Shown here: in pieces, positions 18,450 through 26,366 of the stretch
How the letters are laid out: each line of letters begins with the position of its first letter
Numbering within the stretch: the first letter of the stretch is position 1
Assembly: GCA_028870635.1 (NCBI GenBank)
Contig: JAGWPE010000251.1
Coordinates: 1-40,312 of the forward strand
DNA: 40,312 nt
DNA from: Gammaproteobacteria bacterium
Lineage (GTDB): Bacteria; Pseudomonadota; Gammaproteobacteria; Steroidobacterales; Steroidobacteraceae
Reading direction: 5' to 3'
Translations under genes and position numbers: made by a program
Notes under the pieces: generated by a model
The model's input: only the letters and a program-made list of their open reading frames with translations
Databases searched by the model: none
Told to the model about the DNA's origin: nothing

Positions 18450-18472
18450 GCTCTTCTCCTCTCTCACCAAAG

Positions 18473-18516
18473 CTCTGATATTCACCATCTCTGATATTCA
18501 CCATCGCGAATATCAG
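18473..18516. promoter_or_regulatory. Perfect 16-base tandem repeat and inverted repeat, likely repressor operator
   Basis: CTCTGATATTCACCAT occurs twice in direct succession (18473-18488 and 18489-18504). The second copy's CTGATATTC (18491-18499) pairs with GAATATCAG (18508-18516). A further ATATTAG-like half lies just upstream. The AT-rich palindromes stand out from GC-rich surroundings and resemble the ATTAG/CTAAT operator next to the BigR-like gene at 25979. They overlap and follow the predicted -10 of the rhodanese promoter, where a repressor would act. Confidence 0.6.
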
Positions 18517-18537
18517 CAGTCTCTAATATTATGGCAA
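18509..18537 (-). promoter_or_regulatory. Predicted sigma-70 promoter for rhodanese-tauE
   Basis: On the minus strand TTGCCA (18537-18532) and GATATT (18514-18509) are separated by 17 bases. Four of six -10 positions match the consensus. The -10 is part of the inverted repeat described as an operator. Transcription would start about 50 bases before the rhodanese ATG. Confidence 0.45.
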
Positions 18538-18559
18538 GCACGGAGGTCATGAGCCGTGC
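18538..18559 (-). terminator. Short hairpin after the TolC gene
   Basis: GCACGG (18538-18543) pairs with CCGTGC (18554-18559), loop of 10 bases. It starts 12 bases after the TolC-type stop on the minus strand and is followed by an A/T-rich run. It is a weak terminator candidate; partial read-through into rhodanese-tauE is possible. Confidence 0.35.
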
Positions 18560-18571
18560 GGTTGCGGCGGC

Positions 18572-19885
18572 TCAGAGCGCTCCGACCGCGTACTCGAGCT
18601 CCATGCCCGCCAGCGACTCATCGAGCATGGCATTGTCGTGGTCATTGGTCGCCTGAACCTGCAGGGTCACGGCATCGAGGACCTGGGTGTTGGAGGCGAG
18701 ACCCGCGCCGTAGAGCTCGCGCGAGATGCGCAGGTTCTCCGCCGCCTGCGCAGTGGCTTCGCGCGAAGCAGCTACTCGGGCGTGCGCCGCCCTGACCGCG
18801 AGCCACGCCTGGCGTACCTGAAGCTCGACCTGCGATCTCTGATCCGCGAGGCGCCGGCCGGCCGCGCGGCTCTCGCTGCGCAGAGAATCGGCCTCATCGC
18901 GAGCCACCCCGCCGTCGAAGAGGCGCCAGGTGAAGCCGACGCCAACCATCGAGAAGTTCTGCCGATCGAGGATCTGGTTGTCGAAATGCGTGTAGCCGCC
19001 CGTCAAGGCGACTTGCGGCAGCCGGCTGCCCGTGGCCGCGCGGGCCTGCGCTGCGAGCGCACTGGATTGCGCGGCGAGTCCTTTGAGCTCCCCGCGCGCG
19101 GCGAGCGCTCGTCTCACGAGGGAGCCCACAGCCTCCGTGGCCAGCGCCGGGGCGATGTCCAGCCGACCCTCGAGGCGAGGCGCCCGCTCGAGCGGCTCGC
19201 CGAGCAGTCGGTTGTAGTCCGCGAGTGCGATTTGCACGCCGTTCGCGGCGCTGACCTGGCGCTCCTCGGCGACGGCAAGAGCCACCTGGGCAGCCAGCAA
19301 ATCGCTCTTGGCCACCAGCTGCCGCTGGAACATGCTTTTGGCATCACTCACATGCGCTCTCAGGCTCGCGACGCTGGAATCGGCCACTGCGAGCTCGCTG
19401 CGCGCCCGCAGCACGCCCACGTAGGCTTCGGCGACGGCCAGCTTCAGGTCCGACAGGGCGGCCTGCTCCTGTGCCGAGACTCCAGTCAGTGACTCTCGCG
19501 CGGCGCGGATGCCGGCAGTGATACGCCCTCCTGCGTAGAGAGGCACCTTCACCTGCACGGTGCCGCTGACGTACTGATCGTCCTTGAAGATCGGCCCCGA
19601 GCGGAATGTGAAGCCCGGCGTCACGACATCGAGTTGCGGAGCGGCATTCAGGCGCGTGTAACCGACGCTGGTGTCGACTGTCGGCCAGCGGCCGCCGCGC
19701 GCCGCCCGCTCCTTCGCTCGCGCGCCTTCCACCTCGTCGTGGGCCGCGGCCAGCGCCTGGTTGTTCGCGATGGCCATCTGCCACGCCTGCCCGAGTGTCT
19801 CCGCCGCAGCGCCACGTGTCACGAGCGCCGCGGCCGCCAGGGCCAGCAACGGAACTCTCCAGCGCGATGGCAGCGTCGCTCTCAT
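18572..19885 (-). CDS. TolC-family outer-membrane efflux channel
   Basis: A 437-residue outer-membrane factor with a signal peptide ending near AAA-E (about 28) and two TolC/OEP repeats of long Ala-rich helices. LSDLKLAVAEAYVGVLRARSEL lies in the first repeat. The second ends with NLRISRELYGAGLASNTQVLDAVTLQ, a hallmark of the family. It should provide the exit duct for the RND pump encoded upstream. ATG 19885 shares one base with the SQR stop (TGATG), so it is translationally coupled to sulfide:quinone reductase. An in-frame extension back to 20341 is SQR sequence in another frame. It is the last gene of the adaptor-RND-SQR-TolC operon. Substrate unknown; the context suggests a sulfur species or a stress-related toxicant. 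Confidence 0.92.
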   Translation of the reverse strand: MRATLPSRWRVPLLALAAAALVTRGAAAETLGQAWQMAIANNQALAAAHDEVEGARAKERAARGGRWPTVDTSVGYTRLNAAPQLDVVTPGFTFRSGPIFKDDQYVSGTVQVKVPLYAGGRITAGIRAARESLTGVSAQEQAALSDLKLAVAEAYVGVLRARSELAVADSSVASLRAHVSDAKSMFQRQLVAKSDLLAAQVALAVAEERQVSAANGVQIALADYNRLLGEPLERAPRLEGRLDIAPALATEAVGSLVRRALAARGELKGLAAQSSALAAQARAATGSRLPQVALTGGYTHFDNQILDRQNFSMVGVGFTWRLFDGGVARDEADSLRSESRAAGRRLADQRSQVELQVRQAWLAVRAAHARVAASREATAQAAENLRISRELYGAGLASNTQVLDAVTLQVQATNDHDNAMLDESLAGMELEYAVGAL

Positions 19886-21162
19886 CACCCGGTCCGCTTG
19901 AGTGAGGCGATCCCCAGGGCCTTGAGCACATACCTCTCGTACACCGGCGTCACCGAGCCCGTACGGACCTTGCGCAGAAAGTACTTCTCGAAGGCCACCT
20001 TGGCGAGGTGCACCCACTTGCCGACACCGGTCCATGTCACGTTGCGCGGCGGGATCTCCGGCAACGCCACGAATGCGGCACCCGTGTCTCCGAAGTCGGC
20101 CAGGCAGACCGCATTCCACGTCGCCCGCGCGGCCGCGGGGCGACCCTCGAGCTCGGCCGCGATGTTCTCGCTGATCGCCGCCACCATCGACTCGATCATG
20201 TAGCCGGTCTTGGGCGCGCCGGTCGGCACGGGCGTCACTTCCACGGGCGGAATCGCCACGCACACGCCCGCGGAAAAGATGTTGGGGTATTGCTTCGAGC
20301 GCTGATGCTCGTCGATCAGCACGAAGCCGCGGGGATTGCACAGGCCGGGAACGGCCGCCACGGCATCGACGCCCTTGAACGCCGGCAGCACCATGGCATA
20401 GCGGAAGTCCAGATGGTGCTCCTTCCTGGGCTTTCCCTCCTCATCGTGCTCCACGACCGCCATGGAGGTCGGCGCGACACCGGCGATCTTGGCGTTGGTG
20501 ATCCACTTGATGTGGCGCTTGCGCAGCTCCGATTCCATCAGGCCCTTGCTGTCACCGACGCCGCCCAGGCCCATGTGTCCGATGTAAGGCTCGCTGGTCA
20601 CCAGCGTGATCGGCACCCGGTCGCGCAACTTGCGCTTGCGCAGATCGGCATCGACGATCATCGCGAACTCGTACATCGGGCCGAAGCAGCTCGCGCCCTG
20701 AGCGGCGCCGATGACGACGGCTCCGGGCTCGCGCAGGAACTCCTGATACTTCTCCCAGGCCCGTACGGCATGATCCTGGGTACATACCGACTCGGTATGG
20801 CCTTCGGGCCCGAGACCCGGGACCTCCTCGAATGCCAGCTTCGGGCCGGTGGTGATGACCAGGTAGTCGTAATCGACGGTGCGCCCGTCATCCAGCGTGA
20901 GGCGCCGCTGCTGCGCCTCGATCGCCCTCACCGGATGATCGATCCATTCGATGTCCTTCGCCTGCAGCGGATGGTGCAGCAGCACGCGGGTCTGCTCACG
21001 GTCGCGCCAGCCGACAGCCACCCAGGGGTTCGAAGGAGTGAACTCGAAATACGGCGCAGCGCCGATCAGGGTTACCCGATGGGATTTGCCGAGACGCTTG
21101 CGCAGCTCGTAGGCGCAGGGTACCCCGCCCACGCCCGCTCCGATGACGACTATATTTGCCAT
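19885..21162 (-). CDS. sqr: Sulfide:quinone oxidoreductase
   Basis: A 425-residue FAD enzyme that oxidises sulfide to sulfane sulfur or polysulfide and reduces quinone at the membrane. The N-terminal dinucleotide fold is VVIGAGVGGVPCAYELRKRL. The three redox cysteines expected for SQR are at 127 (TESVCTQDHA), 159 (AAQGASCFGP) and 353 (WNAVCLADFGD), spaced like the Acidithiobacillus enzyme (128, 160, 356). TPVPTGAPKTGYM and the amphipathic C-terminus with FEKYFLRKVRTG are typical of membrane-bound SQR. GGAG lies six bases before ATG 21162. It sits 30 bases after the RND gene and overlaps tolC. Flavocytochrome c is less likely, given all three cysteines and the C-terminal anchor. The electron acceptor pool could feed the neighbouring bd oxidase. 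Confidence 0.93.
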   Translation of the reverse strand: MANIVVIGAGVGGVPCAYELRKRLGKSHRVTLIGAAPYFEFTPSNPWVAVGWRDREQTRVLLHHPLQAKDIEWIDHPVRAIEAQQRRLTLDDGRTVDYDYLVITTGPKLAFEEVPGLGPEGHTESVCTQDHAVRAWEKYQEFLREPGAVVIGAAQGASCFGPMYEFAMIVDADLRKRKLRDRVPITLVTSEPYIGHMGLGGVGDSKGLMESELRKRHIKWITNAKIAGVAPTSMAVVEHDEEGKPRKEHHLDFRYAMVLPAFKGVDAVAAVPGLCNPRGFVLIDEHQRSKQYPNIFSAGVCVAIPPVEVTPVPTGAPKTGYMIESMVAAISENIAAELEGRPAAARATWNAVCLADFGDTGAAFVALPEIPPRNVTWTGVGKWVHLAKVAFEKYFLRKVRTGSVTPVYERYVLKALGIASLKRTG

Positions 21163-21192
21163 GACAGTCTCCGGGAGAGCCTCTCTGCGCCC

Positions 21193-24100
21193 TCACTCAT
21201 GGACCAGCACTCCGGCGGTGCGCTCGGCCCGGGTCTCCTTGCGCTTGAGGTATGCGTAATAGAGGACCGGGATCACGAGCAGCGTGAGCACCGTCGACAC
21301 GAAAATGCCGAAAAGGAGCGAGACGGCGAGCCCGTTGAAGATGGGATCGTCGAGAATGAAGAGCGCCCCGAGCATCGCCGCGGCCGCGGTGAGGGCGATC
21401 GGCTTGGCGCGGATGGCGCCGGCGCGGACCACCGCCTCCTCGAGCGCGAATCCTTCGCGCACCGCCCCGTCGATGAAGTCGACGAGCAGGATCGAGTTGC
21501 GCACGATGATGCCGGCGAGCGCGATCATCCCGATCATCGAGGTCGCGGTGAACTGCGCCCCAAGGAGCGCGTGACCCGGCATCACCCCGATGATGGTGAG
21601 CGGAATCGGCGCCATGATGATGAAAGGCACGAAGTACGAGCCGAACTGGCCGACGATGAGCAGGTAGATCAGTACCAGGCCTACCGAGTACGCCAGGCCC
21701 ATGTCGCGGAAGGTCTCGTACGTGATCTGCCATTCTCCGCCCCACTTGATGGCGAAGCTGTTGGCGCTGGCGGGCGGGCGGATGAAGTACTGACCGACCG
21801 GCGTGCCGCCCGGGGGCGCATGCCGCAGGCGCGAGACGATCTCGAACATGCCGTAGAGCGGACTGTCGAGCCGGCCGGCCATGTCTCCCATCACGTAGGT
21901 CACCGGCAGCAGGTCTTTGTGATAGATCGGGGCATCCCAGACGCCGCGGCGCACGTGCACCAGCTCGGAAATCGGCACGAGCGCGCCGCTCGCCGAGCGC
22001 ACATCGAGATCGAGCAGCCTGTCGATCGACGCCTGATCCGCAGGGGGCAGCTCGAGTCTCACCGGAATCGGGTTGCGCTCGCGGCCGATGTGCGCGTAGG
22101 TGGCATCGAGCCCGGAGAGGCCGAGCGCCAGCGTGCTCGTGATCTGCTCCTGTGAGATCCCGAGCAGCGCCGCCTTCTGCCGGTCGACAGCGACGATGAG
22201 CCGCGGCGACGGCGCTGTCAGGCTGTCGTCCACATCGATGACATCGCGCGTGCTGTCGAAGACCTTGCGGACCTCCCGCGCGAGGCGCTCCTGCCCGGCG
22301 TACTGCGGGCCGTAGATCTCCGCGACGATCGGCGCCTGGACAGGCGGGCCCGGCGGCACCTCGACCACCTGCAGGGAAGCGTGATAGCGCCGGGCGATGG
22401 CGGCGAGCGCCGGCCGGACCGCGAGCGCGATCGCATGGCTCTCGCGGCGGCGCTTCTCCTTCGGCACGAGCTGCACCTCGATCTCGCCGAGCTCCGGGCT
22501 CTCGCGCAGGTAATACTGCCGCACGAGTCCGTTGAAGTTGGCCGGCGCGGCGGTGCCCGCGTACACCTCGTAGTCGCTGACCTCCGGCACCCGCGCGATG
22601 ACCTGCGAGAGGTCATCGAGCAGCCGCGCGGTCGTCTCCACCGTGCTGCCGGCGGGCAGGTTCGCCACCACCTCGAATTCCGACTTGTTGTCGAAGGGCA
22701 GCATCTTCAGCACCACCACCCTCGCCACGACGAGCCCCACGGCCACGAGGATCGCAGCGAGGATTCCCCAGTAGAGACGATGGCGGCGGATGCGGCCCTT
22801 CGCTCCGGCAAGATATGGGCTCACGAGGCGTTGAAACAGGGGCAGCAGCGGTGGCGCCTTGCTCTGCTCCACCGCGGGAACGTGCGTCTCACCCAGGAGC
22901 TTTCTGCACAGCCAGGGCGTGAACATGAGCGCCACGCCGAGCGAGATCAGCATTCCGGTGCTGGCGTTGATCGGTATGGGACTCATGTAGGGTCCCATCA
23001 GACCGCTCACGAACGCCATCGGCAAGAGCGCCGCGATCACGGTGAATGTGGCGAGGATCGTCGGCCCGCCGACCTCGTCGACCGCCCGCGGAATGAGCTC
23101 GCTCAGCGTTCCTCCGCCCATCTGCGCGTGGCGATGGACGTTCTCGACGACGACGATCGCATCGTCCACCAGGATTCCGATGGAGAAGATCAGCGCAAAC
23201 AGCGACACACGGTTTATGGTGAAGCCCCACGCCCAGGAGGCGAACAGGGTTGCCGCGAGAGTCACGGTCACCGCGGTGCCGACCACCACGGCCTCCCTTC
23301 TTCCCATCGTAAGGAGGACGAGAAGCACGACGGAGACGGTTGCGAAAACCAGCTTCTCGATGAGCTTCATCGCCTTCTGGTCCGCCGTGACTCCGTAGTT
23401 GCGGGTGACGGTGACGTGCACGCCGGCGGGAATGTAAGTGCCGCGCAGCTCCTCGATCCGCCGGGTGACCTGGCGCGCCACCGCGATGGCATTGGTTCCC
23501 GGCTTCTTCGCGATCGCGATGGTGACCGCCGGAGCGTGCGCGACCGGCGGCAGGCCGACCGCCGCCGCGCCCGCGCCGCTGCCGAGCCAGACGTACGAGG
23601 CCGGAGGATCCGGTTGCAGCGACACGTCCGCGACGTCGGACAGGTAGACGGGCCTGCCCTCGTGGACGCCCACGACCAGATTCGCCACCTCGTCGCGGCC
23701 GGCGAGGAAGGTGCCCGCCTTCACCGGAACCACCTCGTCATTGCCGATCAGCGAGCCCGCCTGGCGCACGAAGTTGGCGGCCTCGAGCGAGCGGGAGAGC
23801 CCGAGGACGGTCAGTCCGTAGCCGGCGAGCTTCTGCGGATCGAGCTGCACGCGCACGATGCTCTCGGGTGCGCCGATGGTGTAGACCTTGCGCGTATCCG
23901 GGACACGCTTGAGCTCCGTCTCGATCGACCGAGCCACCTGTCCGAGCTGGTACGAGCCGCGCGCCGGATCGCTGGTCCACAGGGTCAGGGTGACGATCGG
24001 TACATCGTCGATCCCCATGGGCCGGATGAGCGGCGGGAGTATGCCGGCGCCCGGCGGCCGCCAGTCCTGGTGAGAATAGATGGCGTTGTAGAGCCGCACG

Positions 24101-24441
24101 ATGGCCTGCGTGTGCGGCTGCCCGACCTCGTATTCCACGGTGAGGACCGCCATACCCGGCCGCGATACCGAGTAGATGTGCTTGATCCCCTCGATCTCCC
24201 CGAGCAGCTGCTCCATGGGCGATGTGACCTGGGCCTCCACCTGGCCGGAAGAAGCGCCGGGAAACGGAATGAAGATGTTGGCGAAGGTGACATTGATGTC
24301 GGGATCTTCCTCCCGGGGCGTGATCGCCAGCGCGAATACGCCCATCGCGAGCGCGGCGATCGCCAGAAGCGGCGTCAGCTGGCTGTGCAGGAAGCGAAGC
24401 GCCAGGCGCCCGCTGAAGCCGAGATTACCGTTACCGCTCAT
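21193..24441 (-). CDS. RND efflux permease (AcrB/CzcA superfamily)
   Basis: A 1082-residue inner-membrane RND pump with 12 expected helices and two large periplasmic loops. The N-terminal helix is followed by PREEDPDINVTFANIFIPFPGAS. Helix 4 carries GILVDDAIVVVEN with the proton-relay Asp pair at 426-427. The second half has the matching GMIALAGIIVRNSILLVDFI. The relation is closest to the group fed by PREEDP-type pumps, neither clearly metal (CzcA) nor classic drug (AcrB). AGGG lies seven bases before ATG 24441, 25 bases after the adaptor stop; SQR follows 30 bases downstream. Pump and SQR are therefore in one transcription unit. The substrate is not determinable from sequence; export of a sulfur compound is an inference from context. 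Confidence 0.95.
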   Translation of the reverse strand: MSGNGNLGFSGRLALRFLHSQLTPLLAIAALAMGVFALAITPREEDPDINVTFANIFIPFPGASSGQVEAQVTSPMEQLLGEIEGIKHIYSVSRPGMAVLTVEYEVGQPHTQAIVRLYNAIYSHQDWRPPGAGILPPLIRPMGIDDVPIVTLTLWTSDPARGSYQLGQVARSIETELKRVPDTRKVYTIGAPESIVRVQLDPQKLAGYGLTVLGLSRSLEAANFVRQAGSLIGNDEVVPVKAGTFLAGRDEVANLVVGVHEGRPVYLSDVADVSLQPDPPASYVWLGSGAGAAAVGLPPVAHAPAVTIAIAKKPGTNAIAVARQVTRRIEELRGTYIPAGVHVTVTRNYGVTADQKAMKLIEKLVFATVSVVLLVLLTMGRREAVVVGTAVTVTLAATLFASWAWGFTINRVSLFALIFSIGILVDDAIVVVENVHRHAQMGGGTLSELIPRAVDEVGGPTILATFTVIAALLPMAFVSGLMGPYMSPIPINASTGMLISLGVALMFTPWLCRKLLGETHVPAVEQSKAPPLLPLFQRLVSPYLAGAKGRIRRHRLYWGILAAILVAVGLVVARVVVLKMLPFDNKSEFEVVANLPAGSTVETTARLLDDLSQVIARVPEVSDYEVYAGTAAPANFNGLVRQYYLRESPELGEIEVQLVPKEKRRRESHAIALAVRPALAAIARRYHASLQVVEVPPGPPVQAPIVAEIYGPQYAGQERLAREVRKVFDSTRDVIDVDDSLTAPSPRLIVAVDRQKAALLGISQEQITSTLALGLSGLDATYAHIGRERNPIPVRLELPPADQASIDRLLDLDVRSASGALVPISELVHVRRGVWDAPIYHKDLLPVTYVMGDMAGRLDSPLYGMFEIVSRLRHAPPGGTPVGQYFIRPPASANSFAIKWGGEWQITYETFRDMGLAYSVGLVLIYLLIVGQFGSYFVPFIIMAPIPLTIIGVMPGHALLGAQFTATSMIGMIALAGIIVRNSILLVDFIDGAVREGFALEEAVVRAGAIRAKPIALTAAAAMLGALFILDDPIFNGLAVSLLFGIFVSTVLTLLVIPVLYYAYLKRKETRAERTAGVLVHE

Positions 24442-24466
24442 GCAACATCCCTTCGGATGGCGCGGC

Positions 24467-25546
24467 TCATCGTCCGGCGCTCACGCCGGCAGAGGACGCC
24501 TCGAGCCGCTGCATCGCGGCAAGCGGATCCTCCGCAACCCGATCGCCGGCCATGAGGCCTGAGAGCACCTCGACCTGATCCGCGAAGGGGTCACCGAGGC
24601 GCACTTGCTGCAGCGTCGTGCTGCCGTCCGGACGCACGAGATAGACGGCGGTCACCTCACTGCGGCGCACGATCGCCCTCGCCGGCACGAGCAGCCTCGT
24701 CCGCTCGCCGACCACGAAGCCCACCTTCACGAGCATGCCGGGGGAGAGCCCGGGGGTGTTCTCGGGAAGGTCGAGCCACGCGCGGAAAGTGTTCGAGGGA
24801 GTCGAGGCAACCGGAAAGACCGTCACCTGCGCCGCTTCGATCCGGCGGCCGTCGAAGTAGACCGCGCCTTTGAGGATCCTGCGAACCGTATCGACGATGG
24901 ATTGCGGGATGTCGGCCACCACGCGCAGATGCTGCAGTGATACACCGCTCATCAGCGGCGTGCCCGGGACTACCGTCTCCCCGCGCTGTACGAGCCGCTG
25001 GGTCACCACTCCTGCGTAAGGAGCGCGAATCTCCGTGTAACCGACACCCTGCCTCGCGCTGAGGACCGCGGCGCGCGCCGCCGCCAGCCGCGCCGCTGCC
25101 GCGTCCCGATCGGCCGCGGCCTGGTCGTAGGCCGCCTTCGGGACGACCTGCCGGTCGTACATGTCGCGGATCCGTTGGTAGCGCGTTTCGGCTTCCGAAG
25201 CGCGGGCCTGTGCTTCCCGCAGCGCGGCCTGCGCCGCGGCCAATCCGGCATGCTGCTCGGTCGCGCGCAATCGGATGATCACGGCGCCCGCGGGCACGTA
25301 GTCGCCCACATCGAAGTTGACAGCAGCAACGCGCCCGGATGTCTGGGCGGCCACGGTGGCGTGATTGACCGCCTCCACGACTCCGTCCAAACGCCGCTCG
25401 GCCGGCGTGCTCACCGGCGACACCAAGACCGACACGAGCGGCGGGTGCGCGGGTCGGGCGGTTGGCACGGAGCCGGGCCTGCCGCCGCACGCCGTAAGAA
25501 GCAGCGCCCCGGCGGCACAGACAGAAATGCTCCAGGCCGGTTTCAT
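24467..25546 (-). CDS. RND periplasmic adaptor lipoprotein
   Basis: A 359-residue membrane fusion protein anchored as a lipoprotein: the lipobox LTAC ends at Cys20, followed by Gly-Gly. The first lipoyl half is VAAQTSGRVAAVNFDVGDYV, followed by an Ala-rich coiled coil (about 95-165). The second half is IRAPYAGVVTQRLVQRGETVVPG, then a beta-barrel (VVADIPQSIVDTV) and a C-terminal domain (PDGSTTLQQVRLGD). It couples the RND pump to TolC. ATG 25546 was chosen because it starts the signal peptide and has GGGAG upstream; the frame extends to 25657 without a sensible start. It follows the DUF2892 gene by 94 bases and probably shares its promoter, although an internal promoter is possible. Confidence 0.92.
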   Translation of the reverse strand: MKPAWSISVCAAGALLLTACGGRPGSVPTARPAHPPLVSVLVSPVSTPAERRLDGVVEAVNHATVAAQTSGRVAAVNFDVGDYVPAGAVIIRLRATEQHAGLAAAQAALREAQARASEAETRYQRIRDMYDRQVVPKAAYDQAAADRDAAAARLAAARAAVLSARQGVGYTEIRAPYAGVVTQRLVQRGETVVPGTPLMSGVSLQHLRVVADIPQSIVDTVRRILKGAVYFDGRRIEAAQVTVFPVASTPSNTFRAWLDLPENTPGLSPGMLVKVGFVVGERTRLLVPARAIVRRSEVTAVYLVRPDGSTTLQQVRLGDPFADQVEVLSGLMAGDRVAEDPLAAMQRLEASSAGVSAGR

Positions 25547-25640
25547 GAATGAATCGCTCCCGGGACGGTGCCCGCCAGTGGCAGTTTCGGAACTTCGGCG
25601 CGGCCGCCGCATCCGTATCTTACGCAACGGGCGCGTCTGC

Positions 25641-25844
25641 TCAGCAGAACGCGGCACCGGCCTTGACGCCCAAGCTCTTCAGGATCCGCGCGAGCGGACA
25701 GAAGCCGGTGAAGGCGGACTGCAGGAGATTCACGCCCACGAAGGCCGTGAGCAGCAGCCACCAGGGGTTGACGAGAGCTCCGAGTGTCAGGCCGAGCAGC
25801 ACGACGGCCCCGGCGAAGGCGAGCACGATACGATCGATGGTCAT
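25641..25844 (-). CDS. DUF2892 (YgaP-type) small membrane protein
   Basis: A 67-residue protein with two hydrophobic helices (about 6-24 and 27-45) and the family motif FTGFCPLARILKSLGVK, including the conserved Cys-Pro. This is the membrane domain that in E. coli YgaP is fused to a rhodanese; here the rhodanese is encoded separately at 18063. The family accompanies SQR, persulfide dioxygenases and BigR/YgaV regulators. GGAG lies seven bases before ATG 25844. It is the first gene of the minus-strand sulfide operon, directly divergent from the ArsR regulator, with the operator in between. Confidence 0.9.
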   Translation of the reverse strand: MTIDRIVLAFAGAVVLLGLTLGALVNPWWLLLTAFVGVNLLQSAFTGFCPLARILKSLGVKAGAAFC

Positions 25845-25896
25845 GGGGCTACTCCGCAGCCGGCCGAGGTGCCGGCCGGCATGTCATGGGCGCGAT

Positions 25897-25924
25897 CTTA
25901 TATTAGTATTTTCTAATTTAGCAA
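25897..25924 (-). promoter_or_regulatory. Promoter with embedded ATTAG-N6-CTAAT operator (DUF2892-RND-SQR operon)
   Basis: On the minus strand TTGCTA (25924-25919) and TATAAG (25902-25897) are 16 bases apart and form a good sigma-70 promoter. The spacer is almost filled by the inverted repeat ATTAG (25902-25906) / CTAAT (25913-25917). Binding of a dimeric ArsR-type repressor there would block polymerase. Known BigR and SqrR operators are similar AT-rich ATTAG/CTAAT palindromes. Confidence 0.65.
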
Positions 25925-25938
25925 TAGGCGATTATACT
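25910..25938 (+). promoter_or_regulatory. Predicted promoter of the arsR-type regulator gene
   Basis: TATACT (25933-25938) is a five-of-six -10 match on the plus strand. The -35 region (about 25910-25915, TTTCTA-like) is poor and overlaps the operator arm CTAAT. The arrangement predicts autoregulation, with transcription starting near 25945. Confidence 0.5.
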
Positions 25939-25978
25939 GACCGCACCAGACCCAGCCATGGCGCAGGAGCCCGCCTCG

Positions 25979-26353
25979 ATGACGCGCGCACCCGAGACCG
26001 GCATTTCACCCGGCGCGCTCACGCGCGCGGCCCGGGAGCTGTCCCCGCATGCCGCGGAAGCGGCAAGCCTCCTGCGGGCGCTCGCCAATGAGCAGCGGCT
26101 GATGATCCTCTGCAACCTCGTGCCCGGCCCGCTCACGGTGGGCGAGCTCAACGGGCGTGTGCCCTTGAGCCAATCGGCCCTCTCGCAGCACCTCGCGGTA
26201 CTGCGCGATTCGGGAATCGTGCAGGCGCAGCGCCGGGCGCAGAGCGTGCACTACTCGCTGCCGCCGGGGCTGGTCACGCGGCTCCTCGGTGTGCTGCACG
26301 AGGAGTACTGCAATGCGCCACGCTCGAGCACGCGGCCGCGGCGATCCTCCTGA
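25979..26353 (+). CDS. ArsR/SmtB-family repressor of BigR/SqrR persulfide-sensor type
   Basis: A 124-residue winged-helix repressor. LLRALANEQRLMILCNLV is the N-terminal helix region, and LSQSALSQHLAVLRDSGIVQAQRRAQSVHYSL is helix-turn-helix plus wing. It has two cysteines, Cys45 (MILCN) and Cys111 (HEEYC), 66 residues apart. This equals the spacing of the sensing pair in SqrR (41/107) and BigR (42/108), which form a disulfide or polysulfide bridge on exposure to reactive sulfur and release DNA. No separate metal-site cluster such as CVC is present. ATG 25979 has AGGAG at proper distance; ATG 25958 (seven more residues) lacks one. It is divergent from the DUF2892-RND-SQR operon with a palindromic operator between. 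It should repress that operon, itself and probably rhodanese-tauE. Confidence 0.92.
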   Translation: MTRAPETGISPGALTRAARELSPHAAEAASLLRALANEQRLMILCNLVPGPLTVGELNGRVPLSQSALSQHLAVLRDSGIVQAQRRAQSVHYSLPPGLVTRLLGVLHEEYCNAPRSSTRPRRSS

Positions 26354-26366
26354 CTGCCGCCGTCCC

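Noticed and set aside
20008-24555. Two long plus-strand frames (715 and 724 codons) opposite SQR and the RND pump
   Set aside because: Both are mirror frames of confirmed genes with highly charged, motif-free translations.
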